Below, one piece after another: positions 1-7,984 of a DNA stretch of 43,493 nt. Made by a program: the position numbers and the translations under genes. The notes under the pieces are model-generated. The model was not told where the DNA came from and did not search any database. It saw nothing but the letters and a program-made list of their open reading frames with translations. The DNA is taken from NCBI GenBank assembly GCA_964372115.1, contig CAYJPN010000040.1, positions 1-43,493 of the forward strand, in the 5' to 3' direction. Source of the stretch: CG2-30-36-16 sp964372115. Its GTDB lineage: Bacteria; Bacteroidota; Ignavibacteria; Ignavibacteriales; Ignavibacteriaceae. Within the stretch, counting starts at the first letter, position 1, and each line of letters starts with the position of its first letter.

Positions 1-59
1 TTTTTATGATTCTACAAATCGCCATTTACACAAAATGTTTTACACACTCTTTTAATTCA

Positions 60-3000
60 CTACTTCAACAGAACTAATTTCTTCGTTGAAACAAATCCGC
101 TTGATGTTTGTATTCTGTAAATATATACTCCGCTCGAAAGATTCCTTGCATTAAATTTTACCTCGTAATTACCCGCACTTTTATTCTCGTTTACCAAAGT
201 TGCGACTTCGTTTCCAAGTATGTCATATACTTTTAATGTTATCAGGTGTAAAGACTGGGCATGTCCCGTCTCTACAGCTGGAACGGAATATTTTATTGTT
301 GTTGTCGGATTAAACGGATTTGGATAATTCTGCGCTAATAAGAATTCCTGTGGTATTCCCAAATCAACTTCTATTTCTTTGCTGTATTCGTATTTGCCGT
401 CATTGTCAATTTGTTTTAATCTGTATTTAAATTTTGTTCCGCCGTTAGGTTTATCGGTAAAATAATATTCCTTTACCGAATTGCTGTTACCGTGTCCATT
501 CACAAAACCAACTGATTCCCAATCTGAAAGCTGACCGCTGATAACTGACCGCTCAATTTCAAATCCGTAATTATTTACTTCTGTTGCGGTTTGCCAGTTT
601 AATTCAACTTTATTTGCGTTTATATTTGCAGTGAATGAAGTTAGTTCTACAGGCAACGGTTCGCTTCCTACTTTATATTCATAAGCTCCCATATCTATAG
701 TTCCAACCAAACCTGTCGTTTTATCTAATCTTCTTGAAAATCCAAAACCGCGTAAATCATAACTTTCCGAATTATAATCATTACTCCCGGCATCAGTGCA
801 AAGTGAATTCCCTGTTATTCTAAAATCTAAATTTACGGCATTTAAAAATAATGGATCGGAGGTGATATTATTATTTACTGCTGAAAAAGTTGCTGAACTC
901 ATTACAACATCGCCGCTTTGGTTGGAATAGCAAGAATAATTTAGTGTTGTTGTTCCCTCAGCCGATGCATAGACTTGGTCTCCGGTTGCGGCATTATTTC
1001 CCCAGATAATGCAATTATTAAATGTGGGATTAGAGTTAAGATAGTTATTCATCCCGCCACCAAAACCTGTTGCTACATTCATTGCGATAGTAGTGTTATT
1101 AAATGTTGGAGAAGAAGTTTTATTCTCAATTCCACCGCCGTTTTGAGTTTTGTTTCCATAAACCAGACAATTTGTTACTATCGGAGAGGAATTCAAATTA
1201 TAAATTCCGCCTCCATATTTTCCTCCGTTTGCCGTAAATGTAACACATGTAATTGAAGGAGACGCTGTAGCATTAAAAATACCAGAGCCTTTATCATGTG
1301 GATCTGTCCCATTTGCATTTCCCCCTTTTATTGTAAACCCCTTCAATATGCTTGCATTAGTTAATGTTCCCGGATTGTAAATTACGTGATAGCAGTTTTC
1401 TGAATTATTTGAAATATTTAAAGCAGCTCCGCCTCCGGTGACAATATCGTCTCCGTTCAAATCTCCGCTAAGAATTGTTTCGTTAGCTCCTCCAACACCG
1501 AAATTTGTCCTATCGTTTATTGAAGTTTCTGTTCCGGCAAAACCACCGTAAATACCGACCTCTGCTTGCATTCTAAAATGATAATAACGTGATGAATTGG
1601 TTAAATCGTATGCAGAACTTGGCTTGTAAGTTCCGCCTGCTACCCAAATCTGTTTGCCACTCGTCGCAGCATTTAATGCAGCTTGCAAAGAAGTATATGC
1701 GTTTGCCCAGTTTAATCCATTATTACTGCCAACCGCATCTGATTTCACATAAATAATAAATGAATAATTTGATGATAAATAAGGATAACCATCGTTTATT
1801 CCACTATTGATAGACCATTTACTTTGATCCCACCCTGCATTGGTAAAAGTTGAATAAATTTTCATATTGGCTGTTGTAGTAGCAGTAATATTAGCAAGGT
1901 CTCCGTTACTTTTAATGTCATTTAATCCACTATTAAATGTTTCGGGATCTTGCCTCCAAAAATTGGAAATAAATGTTCCTACATTCGTAAGTCTCCCAAT
2001 AAAACCTCCTGTATAATTAACATTTCCTGTTACTTCACCGGTTGAATAGGTATAACTGATTGTGCCGTATGAATTATATCCAATAAAACCGCCTACCCAT
2101 GAAGTAGTTGCATGGGTATTTCCCGTCGCGAAACAATTGGAGATATCGCATGCATCTATTGCGTTGACAACATAATTTTGTCCAATAAATCCACCTGTAT
2201 AAGCGACACCGCTAACCGATCCCGAAGCATAAGAAAGGCTGATATCACTGTTTAAAGTGTTATAACCAATCAACCCGCCAACCGGACTTGTGCCATTAAC
2301 ATTGCCGGTTGCATACGACTTACTTATATTGCTTGAAGTTGAATTAAACCCGATCAATCCGCCAACATTCACTGTTCCGTTTACATTCCCTTTTGCAAAA
2401 GATTCACTTATGACTGATTGAATATTTTCTCCTAAAAGTCCACCAACAGATTGCATCCCTACAACTGTCGCTGTAGAAAAAGAATTGGTAATATCGCTGT
2501 TCGAATTGTATCCAATAAGTCCGCCGGAATAATTTGTACCGATTCCTTCTACTGTCCCGGATGAAGAAACATTATTTACGATTAAGTTACTTGTATTTCT
2601 GCCTGCAAGCGCTCCAACATATTGATTACCTATAATATTACAAGCAACAATATGAATATTTTCTAATGATGCGCCGTCAACACGACCGAATAATCCGATA
2701 TAATCGTTGTTTGGTCGATTGATATATATATTAGAAATAGTGTAATTCTGCCCGTTAAAACTGCCTGTAAAATAAGCGGGAATAAGTGCAAAATCATTAC
2801 CAATTGGTTCAAAGCCTTCAATAGTATAGCTTGAAGTTTCGGAAGCATCTATATTTGCGGTTAATATAAAATTTTCACCCCAAACATCCGTTCTTTGCGA
2901 AAGCCAGTACAAATCACTCATGCTTGATATTAAATAACTGCTTCCGTTATTTGTTGGATCTGTCGGGAGAGGCTTAATGAAAGGATATCCATTATTTGTG

Positions 3001-4745
3001 CTGCCGTCAACACCCCATTCGCGGATAAAATTCCAACCGCTGTATGTGCCATGTACTTTCATATTAACATTTGATGCCGGTGTAATATTACCGACATTAG
3101 TGTTTAACAAATCAAATAATCCGCTATTAAAACTTCCCGCATCCTGCCGCCAGTAGTTGGAAGTAAGCGAGGTATTGGATGAATACATAAATCCACCGGC
3201 ACTCGATGAATTTACTTCAACCAGCGAATAACAATATTTTACAATGCCTGTATTTGAATAGATAAATCCGCCTGCTTCATTACCCGAAATCGTACCACTT
3301 GCATAAGAATCAACCACAGTACCTGTATTCCTCGAAATTAAGCCGCCTGATCTGATTCCCTGTACAGTTCCTAAAGCATAAACATTTTTCAAACTCCCGT
3401 AATTGACACCAATCAAACCACCGCAAGTTTCAGTTCCAACTACAGTTGCATTTGTATAAGAGTTATATACTGTACATCCATTATCAGATTCACTATCACC
3501 GTTATATCCAATGAACCCGCCAACATTGTAATTAGACGTTGTTACATTACCGGTTACATAAGCATTACTGATATGCGTACTTTCCGCAGCTTTTCCTACA
3601 AGCCCTCCGACAGTATTCATCCCGCGAACATCGCAATCGACAACTCCAAGATTCTTAATAGTTGCGACTTTAGTAATTCCGAATAGTCCTGTGTAATAAT
3701 CATTATATCTTTCGATATAAATATTTGAGATTACAAAATTCTGTCCATCGTAGGTGCCTGTAAAATATGGCTCATCCGATGTTCCTGTGTTATAAAAGCG
3801 CCCGATTGTTAATAATCCCTCTGAAACAGAATAAACATCAGATCCATAATACCAATTTGATGTAGCAGATGCATCTATGTCGGCTGTTTGTTTAAAGTAG
3901 CTGCCCCAGACAGAAACATTGTGACTAAGAATTTGCAAATCTCTTAAATTTGCAATTAAGTATGGAGATTCTTCAGTTCCCGCGCCACTGCTGAAAATCT
4001 TCCATTGCCAATCACTTCCCGAAAGATTTAGAGTATAATCATTTGAAGAAGCATCCGATAAAGTTGTACCGCTGCCCTCATTCATTTTATAATATGCAAT
4101 AAGTCCAGCTTCTGTGCCAGCTAACTCTTTGTACATATCAGATTCAATAGCGTTTTGGGTACGGGCTATGTTCCAAATTCTAACTTCATCAATGTTTCCG
4201 TTAAAATATGTATTTGCCACAATTGCTCCATTCTGTAGATAAGCGCCAACGAACATTTGATCCGGTGTAAAATCCTGACTAACTGTGCCTGTACCACTTG
4301 CAATACCGTTGATATAAAGAGTAACATTGTTCGTTCCAGTACCGTTTTTAACCACTGCCACATGAACCCATTTCCCGGTTGTAACTTGTTGAGTAGTTTT
4401 AACCGATTGCCAGGTCCCGGTGTTCATTCCAAACTCCAAATACCCATTTATATCGGTTCGGAATTGCAGATTGTTATAGCTGGTGTTATAATTTCCATCC
4501 AGATTGTTTGAAAATATTTCTTGAAAAGTGTAAGCGGTGTTTGAAGTATTTATCCACGCCTCAATTGTTATTGTTGTATTTGAATAACCCAAACTTGGTT
4601 CTTGAGCGAAATTTGCATAATTACTCGAAGCTCCATTAAAATACAAATTATAATCTTTTGCATAAGGAGTGTGGTAATCTCCCGCAAGAGAATTATCGCA
4701 AATCAATATAAAGATTGCTGCTATTGTGATGAATAATCCTTTCAT
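60..4745 (-). CDS. Giant T9SS-secreted LamG/GLUG/beta-helix surface protein
   Basis: A 1561-residue secreted protein, probably a surface adhesin or carbohydrate-binding cargo. A signal peptide covers about residues 1-21. A LamG/concanavalin-like domain follows at about 30-245 (IEAWINTS, DEVRIWN, YYKMNEGSGTT). Two tandem GLUG modules lie at about 258-580 and 595-985, each opening with a YLI..DL..LS segment and closing with SN(Y/F)WRQD and GYP(F/Y). A right-handed beta-helix region with NN.TI and FNNCIIWGN repeats spans about 1000-1320. The C-terminus from about 1365 is an Ignavibacteria-type T9SS sorting domain with NYPNPFNPTT and the ending TKKLVLLK. The start has a purine-rich AAAGGTAG upstream. 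The gene follows a stand-alone receiver by 19 bp, so co-transcription is likely. Its C-terminal coding segment nearly matches that of the 802-residue cargo at 7985. The ligand is unknown. Confidence 0.9.
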   Translation of the reverse strand: MKGLFITIAAIFILICDNSLAGDYHTPYAKDYNLYFNGASSNYANFAQEPSLGYSNTTITIEAWINTSNTAYTFQEIFSNNLDGNYNTSYNNLQFRTDINGYLEFGMNTGTWQSVKTTQQVTTGKWVHVAVVKNGTGTNNVTLYINGIASGTGTVSQDFTPDQMFVGAYLQNGAIVANTYFNGNIDEVRIWNIARTQNAIESDMYKELAGTEAGLIAYYKMNEGSGTTLSDASSNDYTLNLSGSDWQWKIFSSGAGTEESPYLIANLRDLQILSHNVSVWGSYFKQTADIDASATSNWYYGSDVYSVSEGLLTIGRFYNTGTSDEPYFTGTYDGQNFVISNIYIERYNDYYTGLFGITKVATIKNLGVVDCDVRGMNTVGGLVGKAAESTHISNAYVTGNVTTSNYNVGGFIGYNGDSESDNGCTVYNSYTNATVVGTETCGGLIGVNYGSLKNVYALGTVQGIRSGGLISRNTGTVVDSYASGTISGNEAGGFIYSNTGIVKYCYSLVEVNSSSAGGFMYSSNTSLTSNYWRQDAGSFNSGLFDLLNTNVGNITPASNVNMKVHGTYSGWNFIREWGVDGSTNNGYPFIKPLPTDPTNNGSSYLISSMSDLYWLSQRTDVWGENFILTANIDASETSSYTIEGFEPIGNDFALIPAYFTGSFNGQNYTISNIYINRPNNDYIGLFGRVDGASLENIHIVACNIIGNQYVGALAGRNTSNLIVNNVSSSGTVEGIGTNYSGGLIGYNSNSDITNSFSTATVVGMQSVGGLLGENIQSVISESFAKGNVNGTVNVGGLIGFNSTSSNISKSYATGNVNGTSPVGGLIGYNTLNSDISLSYASGSVSGVAYTGGFIGQNYVVNAIDACDISNCFATGNTHATTSWVGGFIGYNSYGTISYTYSTGEVTGNVNYTGGFIGRLTNVGTFISNFWRQDPETFNSGLNDIKSNGDLANITATTTANMKIYSTFTNAGWDQSKWSINSGINDGYPYLSSNYSFIIYVKSDAVGSNNGLNWANAYTSLQAALNAATSGKQIWVAGGTYKPSSAYDLTNSSRYYHFRMQAEVGIYGGFAGTETSINDRTNFGVGGANETILSGDLNGDDIVTGGGAALNISNNSENCYHVIYNPGTLTNASILKGFTIKGGNANGTDPHDKGSGIFNATASPSITCVTFTANGGKYGGGIYNLNSSPIVTNCLVYGNKTQNGGGIENKTSSPTFNNTTIAMNVATGFGGGMNNYLNSNPTFNNCIIWGNNAATGDQVYASAEGTTTLNYSCYSNQSGDVVMSSATFSAVNNNITSDPLFLNAVNLDFRITGNSLCTDAGSNDYNSESYDLRGFGFSRRLDKTTGLVGTIDMGAYEYKVGSEPLPVELTSFTANINANKVELNWQTATEVNNYGFEIERSVISGQLSDWESVGFVNGHGNSNSVKEYYFTDKPNGGTKFKYRLKQIDNDGKYEYSKEIEVDLGIPQEFLLAQNYPNPFNPTTTIKYSVPAVETGHAQSLHLITLKVYDILGNEVATLVNENKSAGNYEVKFNARNLSSGVYIYRIQTSSGFVSTKKLVLLK
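248..275. repeat. 28-bp palindromic repeat inside T9SS domain coding sequence, copy 1
   Basis: The left arm begins GTAAAGAC, the centre is CATG, and the right arm ends GTCTCTAC. The arms pair over 28 bp with two mismatches and one G-T wobble. It is translated in frame as VETGHAQSLH within the 1561-residue cargo, between the NPFNPTT..YSVP and VYDILG motifs. It resembles the dispersed GTAGAGAC-type palindromes known from Bacteroidota and cyanobacterial genomes. Confidence 0.8.
524..551. repeat. Heptanucleotide tandem repeat (CTGANNN x4) in coding sequence, copy 1
   Basis: Four consecutive 7-bp units are visible: CTGAAAG, CTGACCG, CTGATAA, CTGACCG. Read on the minus strand they encode part of RSVISGQLSDW in the linker before the T9SS sorting motif. 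A heptad repeat shifts frame from unit to unit, yet the reading frame is kept open. An identical array sits at 8446-8473. Confidence 0.8.
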
Positions 4746-4764
4746 ATTACTACCTTTTACTTTT

Positions 4765-5118
4765 TCATTTTGTAATTACATTATTTAGAATGTTGTAAAA
4801 ATCGAACAGATTTTCTTTTGAGATAAGAACATCGCTTCCAATATGTTTGGCTTTTTTTAGAAATCGTTTGTCGTAAGAATCTGCAAGCAGACAGATTTTT
4901 GATAGAGGGATTTCACGCCTTATGGTTTCCGCCATTTCAAAACCATTTATTTCCCTCAGGCTTAAATCAACTAAAATCCAATCGGGCTGAAAATTTCTTA
5001 TTGATTGATTAAATTCAAAAGTGTGGTCGAGCAATAAATAGTCATCATTTTGCTGATTTATTAAACAGATTAAAAACTGGATTAAATCGGAATTATCTGC
5101 GGCGATTAAAAATTTCAT
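4765..5118 (-). CDS. Stand-alone response-regulator receiver protein
   Basis: A 117-residue CheY-like receiver with no output domain. The probable phospho-acceptor is D51 in WILVDLSL, the conserved lysine is K101 (ISKEN), and the N-terminal acidic position is D8, followed by N9 instead of a second acidic residue. The usual Thr/Ser switch position near residue 79 appears to be Ala. It lies 131 bp downstream of a NarL-type regulator and 19 bp upstream of the giant cargo gene. It could be a phosphate sink or act by protein-protein contact. The weak acidic pair leaves open that it is a degenerate receiver. Domain identity is confident; the role is inferred. Confidence 0.82.
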   Translation of the reverse strand: MKFLIAADNSDLIQFLICLINQQNDDYLLLDHTFEFNQSIRNFQPDWILVDLSLREINGFEMAETIRREIPLSKICLLADSYDKRFLKKAKHIGSDVLISKENLFDFYNILNNVITK

Positions 5119-5249
5119 TTTTTTTGATGAAAGTTATTTAACCGATAACAACTAGGAAAGTTGGTTTTTACACTATTTTATGTGAGTTTTCCCACATTTT
5201 TTTGATTTGTAAGGAAAGTTCTTTTGGTAGGATATTGAAGTTATTTTTT

Positions 5250-5906
5250 TTATAAATAATCTCTGAATTTAGCAGAAAATTTAAGCAATTCTTTTGCGCC
5301 CTCGAGATTCAACTTTTTGGAAATTATAACTCTTTGATTTTCGACAGTCCTTTTTGATACAAACAACTTATCAGCAATTTCATCATTGGAGTTAAGTTCT
5401 GAAATCAGTTTTAAGATTTTCTTTTCTGTTGATGTCAAACTTGTTATCATTTCTATATTTTCGTCTTTATTCGAGGTTTTCGCTTTCTCAATCAACATAC
5501 CGGTTAATTTTGAGCTCACAAAACTTTCACCATTAACAACACTTTTCACGGCTGACAAAATATCCAAAACAGCATCCTCTTTAAGCACATAACCTTCAAT
5601 TCCAACATCAATTGCTTTGAGAAAGATTTTTCGTTCGTTGTGCATTGTTAAAAGAATAATTTTCGTTTGATGATTGCTGCTTTTTAAGTCTTCGGCAACT
5701 TCAATTCCATTCATTAATGGCATTTGAAAATCTAAAATTGCGACATCCGGATTTACTTGGCGAATAAAAAGCAACGCTTCTTTTCCATTGCCGGCTTCGG
5801 CAATAATCTTAAAACCTTCATTTTTTTCTAATTCAAGTCGAACACCCGAACGAAACATCGGATGATCATCGGCAATTAATATTGTTTTAGTTTCTTTCTC
5901 GTTCAT
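5250..5906 (-). CDS. NarL/FixJ-family response regulator
   Basis: A 218-residue DNA-binding regulator. The receiver occupies about residues 7-125, with acidic pair D13-D14, phospho-acceptor D59 (VAILDFQMP), T87 and K109. A LuxR-type helix-turn-helix lies at about 153-215 (LTSTEKKILKLI, then NDEIADKLFVSKRTVENQR). The start codon lies inside the 3' end of the upstream 7TM-type kinase gene (20-bp overlap), so the two are almost certainly translationally coupled cognate partners. Likely targets are the adjacent receiver and cargo genes, but no operator is proven. Confidence 0.92.
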   Translation of the reverse strand: MNEKETKTILIADDHPMFRSGVRLELEKNEGFKIIAEAGNGKEALLFIRQVNPDVAILDFQMPLMNGIEVAEDLKSSNHQTKIILLTMHNERKIFLKAIDVGIEGYVLKEDAVLDILSAVKSVVNGESFVSSKLTGMLIEKAKTSNKDENIEMITSLTSTEKKILKLISELNSNDEIADKLFVSKRTVENQRVIISKKLNLEGAKELLKFSAKFRDYL

Positions 5907-7740
5907 CTTGATTCATTTTAGTTTGATATTTCATTATCACTTTTGTACCACCTTCGTTAGATGTTATTTCTAAATCTGCGTTTAGCATTTTGGCTCTTTC
6001 TTTCATGCTTGTTAAGCCGGTTCCGGTAAAAACTCCATAATTTTTGATTCCTTTTCCGTTATCTCGTATTTCCAAAAGTATAAGGTTATTTTCTTTTTTG
6101 ATTCTCAAAAAAACTTCGTCAGCTTGCGAATGTTTAACAATGTTATTCAGACTTTCCTGAATAATTCTGAAGAAATTTATTTGGTCGCTTTTCGGAATTG
6201 CGTTATTTATAACGCTGTCAATCTCTAAAATAATGTTCAAAGAAGATGATTCGGAAATCTTCTCTGTTATTGTCTCGATTGCAACATTTAATCCGAGTTG
6301 ATCTAAATACTGCGGACGTAAATTATAAGTTATGTTTCTTATTTCGCTGATTGTCTCATCGGTTAAATCGCAAACATTGTGCAAAACTTCGGCTTCCTTA
6401 TTTTCGTTAACATATCTAATTCTTGATAAGACTTGGTTTTTGATTAGCAATAATTTCTGTCCAACGCTATCGTGAAGCTCCATTGCAATTCTATTCCTCT
6501 CATTCTCTTGCGATTCAATAAGTTTGGATGAGAATAAAGATCTCGCATCATTTTCGCGCTTTATCGATTCAAATTCAATTTCCTTTATTGTTTCTTTTTC
6601 CTTTTTTGTTTCAAGATAATTTAAAATTGCGAGCCAAACAATTGAGATTACGAACAACAAAGTGCCAAAATTGACTATTGTTGTTTTGATTCTTTCGCCA
6701 ACTTTAACAAAGCTGATTCCATTCTGAACAAAGACAGCAAGCATTATTAAAATCATTCCATACATTACAATCCGTTTTGAAATATTGTTTTTCTTAAGGC
6801 TCAAGAATATCGTAATAATTGCAATTATGATTAAATTCATATTTAGGAATAAAATCGACTTGAAAGTTATACCGAAAACACTCAACCAGTTGGATATAAT
6901 AAAAATAGAAACAACGAGGATTGCACCTTTAATCTTCCAAATTAAGTTTAATAAATTTTGATATTTTGTTTCAACAAATTCCGAAAGTATAAAAAAGAAG
7001 AAAATTCCAGCTAACTGAAAGGAAATGTTGTTTAAATAAAACAGTGAAATTGACGAGTTTATAACTATCTGAACAATTGCATTATTAACCCAAACCCAAA
7101 CTCCATTTGAAATAAGAAATGCAAAAAGTCCGAAAATGATTTTTGTCCTTTCCAAAAAGATAAAAAATGAAAGAATTACAATTGCCAATATAAAAAGTAA
7201 TGCTGTAATTATGGAACTTGGAATATTTTTCACAAAAACCGTTTTTATGATGTCTGATGAGTTTCCAATTGTAAATGTTGGTAGATAAATTCTTTGTTGC
7301 TTATAAACAAAAAACTTAAACAACAGAAAATCGCCCTTTTCAATTTGTGGCAGATTTATAATATTTTGTTGCCACAAGTTTGTACTTTTTTCCTCTTTAT
7401 TTTCATTTTTGCGTTCATAAATTAGTTGATTGTTTAAATAAATCTCATAATCATTCACCAGTTGACTAAAATACAGCGTATTCACCAAATTGCTTGATGA
7501 AGGAAATTCAGCTTTTACCCACACAAAATCTAAATTTTCCGAATTTGGAATAAAATTCTCTTGTTGGGTTGCTCTCCAATCATTGGAAATAATTACATCT
7601 TCAACCTTTGAAAATTCACCTTTTTGCAAAGGGACAACATAATGGAAGTTTAACAACTCAACAAAACCATTTTCAGAGGAATAACAAACGGTAGTTGTTG
7701 CAAATAAGTATAAGGCAATGATTTTATATAAATAACTCAA
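5887..7740 (-). CDS. 7TM-DISM-like sensor histidine kinase (HisKA_3/DesK type)
   Basis: A 617-residue membrane sensor. A signal-like segment (residues 1-20) is followed by an extracytoplasmic domain to about 170, then about seven hydrophobic helices to about 370: the 7TMR-DISM plan. A short coiled coil leads to a HisKA_3 dimerisation domain with H423 in AMELHDSVGQ. The GHKL ATPase has N-box ESLNNIVKHS and G-boxes DNGKGI and GTGLTSMKERA. The first available start is TTG with a poor ribosome-binding site, and no ATG lies nearby, so the exact N-terminus is uncertain. It overlaps its partner regulator at 5250-5906 by 20 bp. The ligand is unknown. Confidence 0.88.
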   Translation of the reverse strand: MSYLYKIIALYLFATTTVCYSSENGFVELLNFHYVVPLQKGEFSKVEDVIISNDWRATQQENFIPNSENLDFVWVKAEFPSSSNLVNTLYFSQLVNDYEIYLNNQLIYERKNENKEEKSTNLWQQNIINLPQIEKGDFLLFKFFVYKQQRIYLPTFTIGNSSDIIKTVFVKNIPSSIITALLFILAIVILSFFIFLERTKIIFGLFAFLISNGVWVWVNNAIVQIVINSSISLFYLNNISFQLAGIFFFFILSEFVETKYQNLLNLIWKIKGAILVVSIFIISNWLSVFGITFKSILFLNMNLIIIAIITIFLSLKKNNISKRIVMYGMILIMLAVFVQNGISFVKVGERIKTTIVNFGTLLFVISIVWLAILNYLETKKEKETIKEIEFESIKRENDARSLFSSKLIESQENERNRIAMELHDSVGQKLLLIKNQVLSRIRYVNENKEAEVLHNVCDLTDETISEIRNITYNLRPQYLDQLGLNVAIETITEKISESSSLNIILEIDSVINNAIPKSDQINFFRIIQESLNNIVKHSQADEVFLRIKKENNLILLEIRDNGKGIKNYGVFTGTGLTSMKERAKMLNADLEITSNEGGTKVIMKYQTKMNQDERERN

Positions 7741-7945
7741 GATTGTTCCAGATATGTGGATTCCACCTTTATTAAAAATTTAATTGTTATGTAAAACATA
7801 ACAAAAACTTCTTTATAATTGAAACCTTTTGGATGTGATTTTGCGCTGATACTTATTTTTCTTGAATGGGTAATATTTAGAGTGAGAATTTATTTTACTT
7901 GTAGATTTTATTAGCTGTGTGTTTCAAGAAACCCATAAAAAAGTA

Positions 7946-7974
7946 AACTCGAAGGTCTTTAAAACCTCCGAGTT
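7946..7974 (-). terminator. Rho-independent terminator of the YCF48-like cargo gene
   Basis: AACTCG and AGGT pair with ACCT and CGAGTT around a 7-nt loop, with one internal mismatch. Read on the minus strand the hairpin is followed by TTTACTTTTTT. It lies about 10 bp past the stop codon at 7985 and separates the two kinase-regulator-cargo cassettes. Confidence 0.75.
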
Positions 7975-7984
7975 TTGATTATTT

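Larger units (their letters stand above)
184..602. repeat. 419-bp near-identical direct repeat, copy 1 (T9SS sorting domain)
   Basis: This segment matches 8106-8524 with only about four base differences by eye: near 204, 211, 576 and 587. The two host genes are otherwise unrelated. The copy encodes the fibronectin-like linker and most of the T9SS C-terminal domain. Such high DNA identity, silent sites included, points to recent duplication or gene conversion rather than protein-level constraint. Confidence 0.93.
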
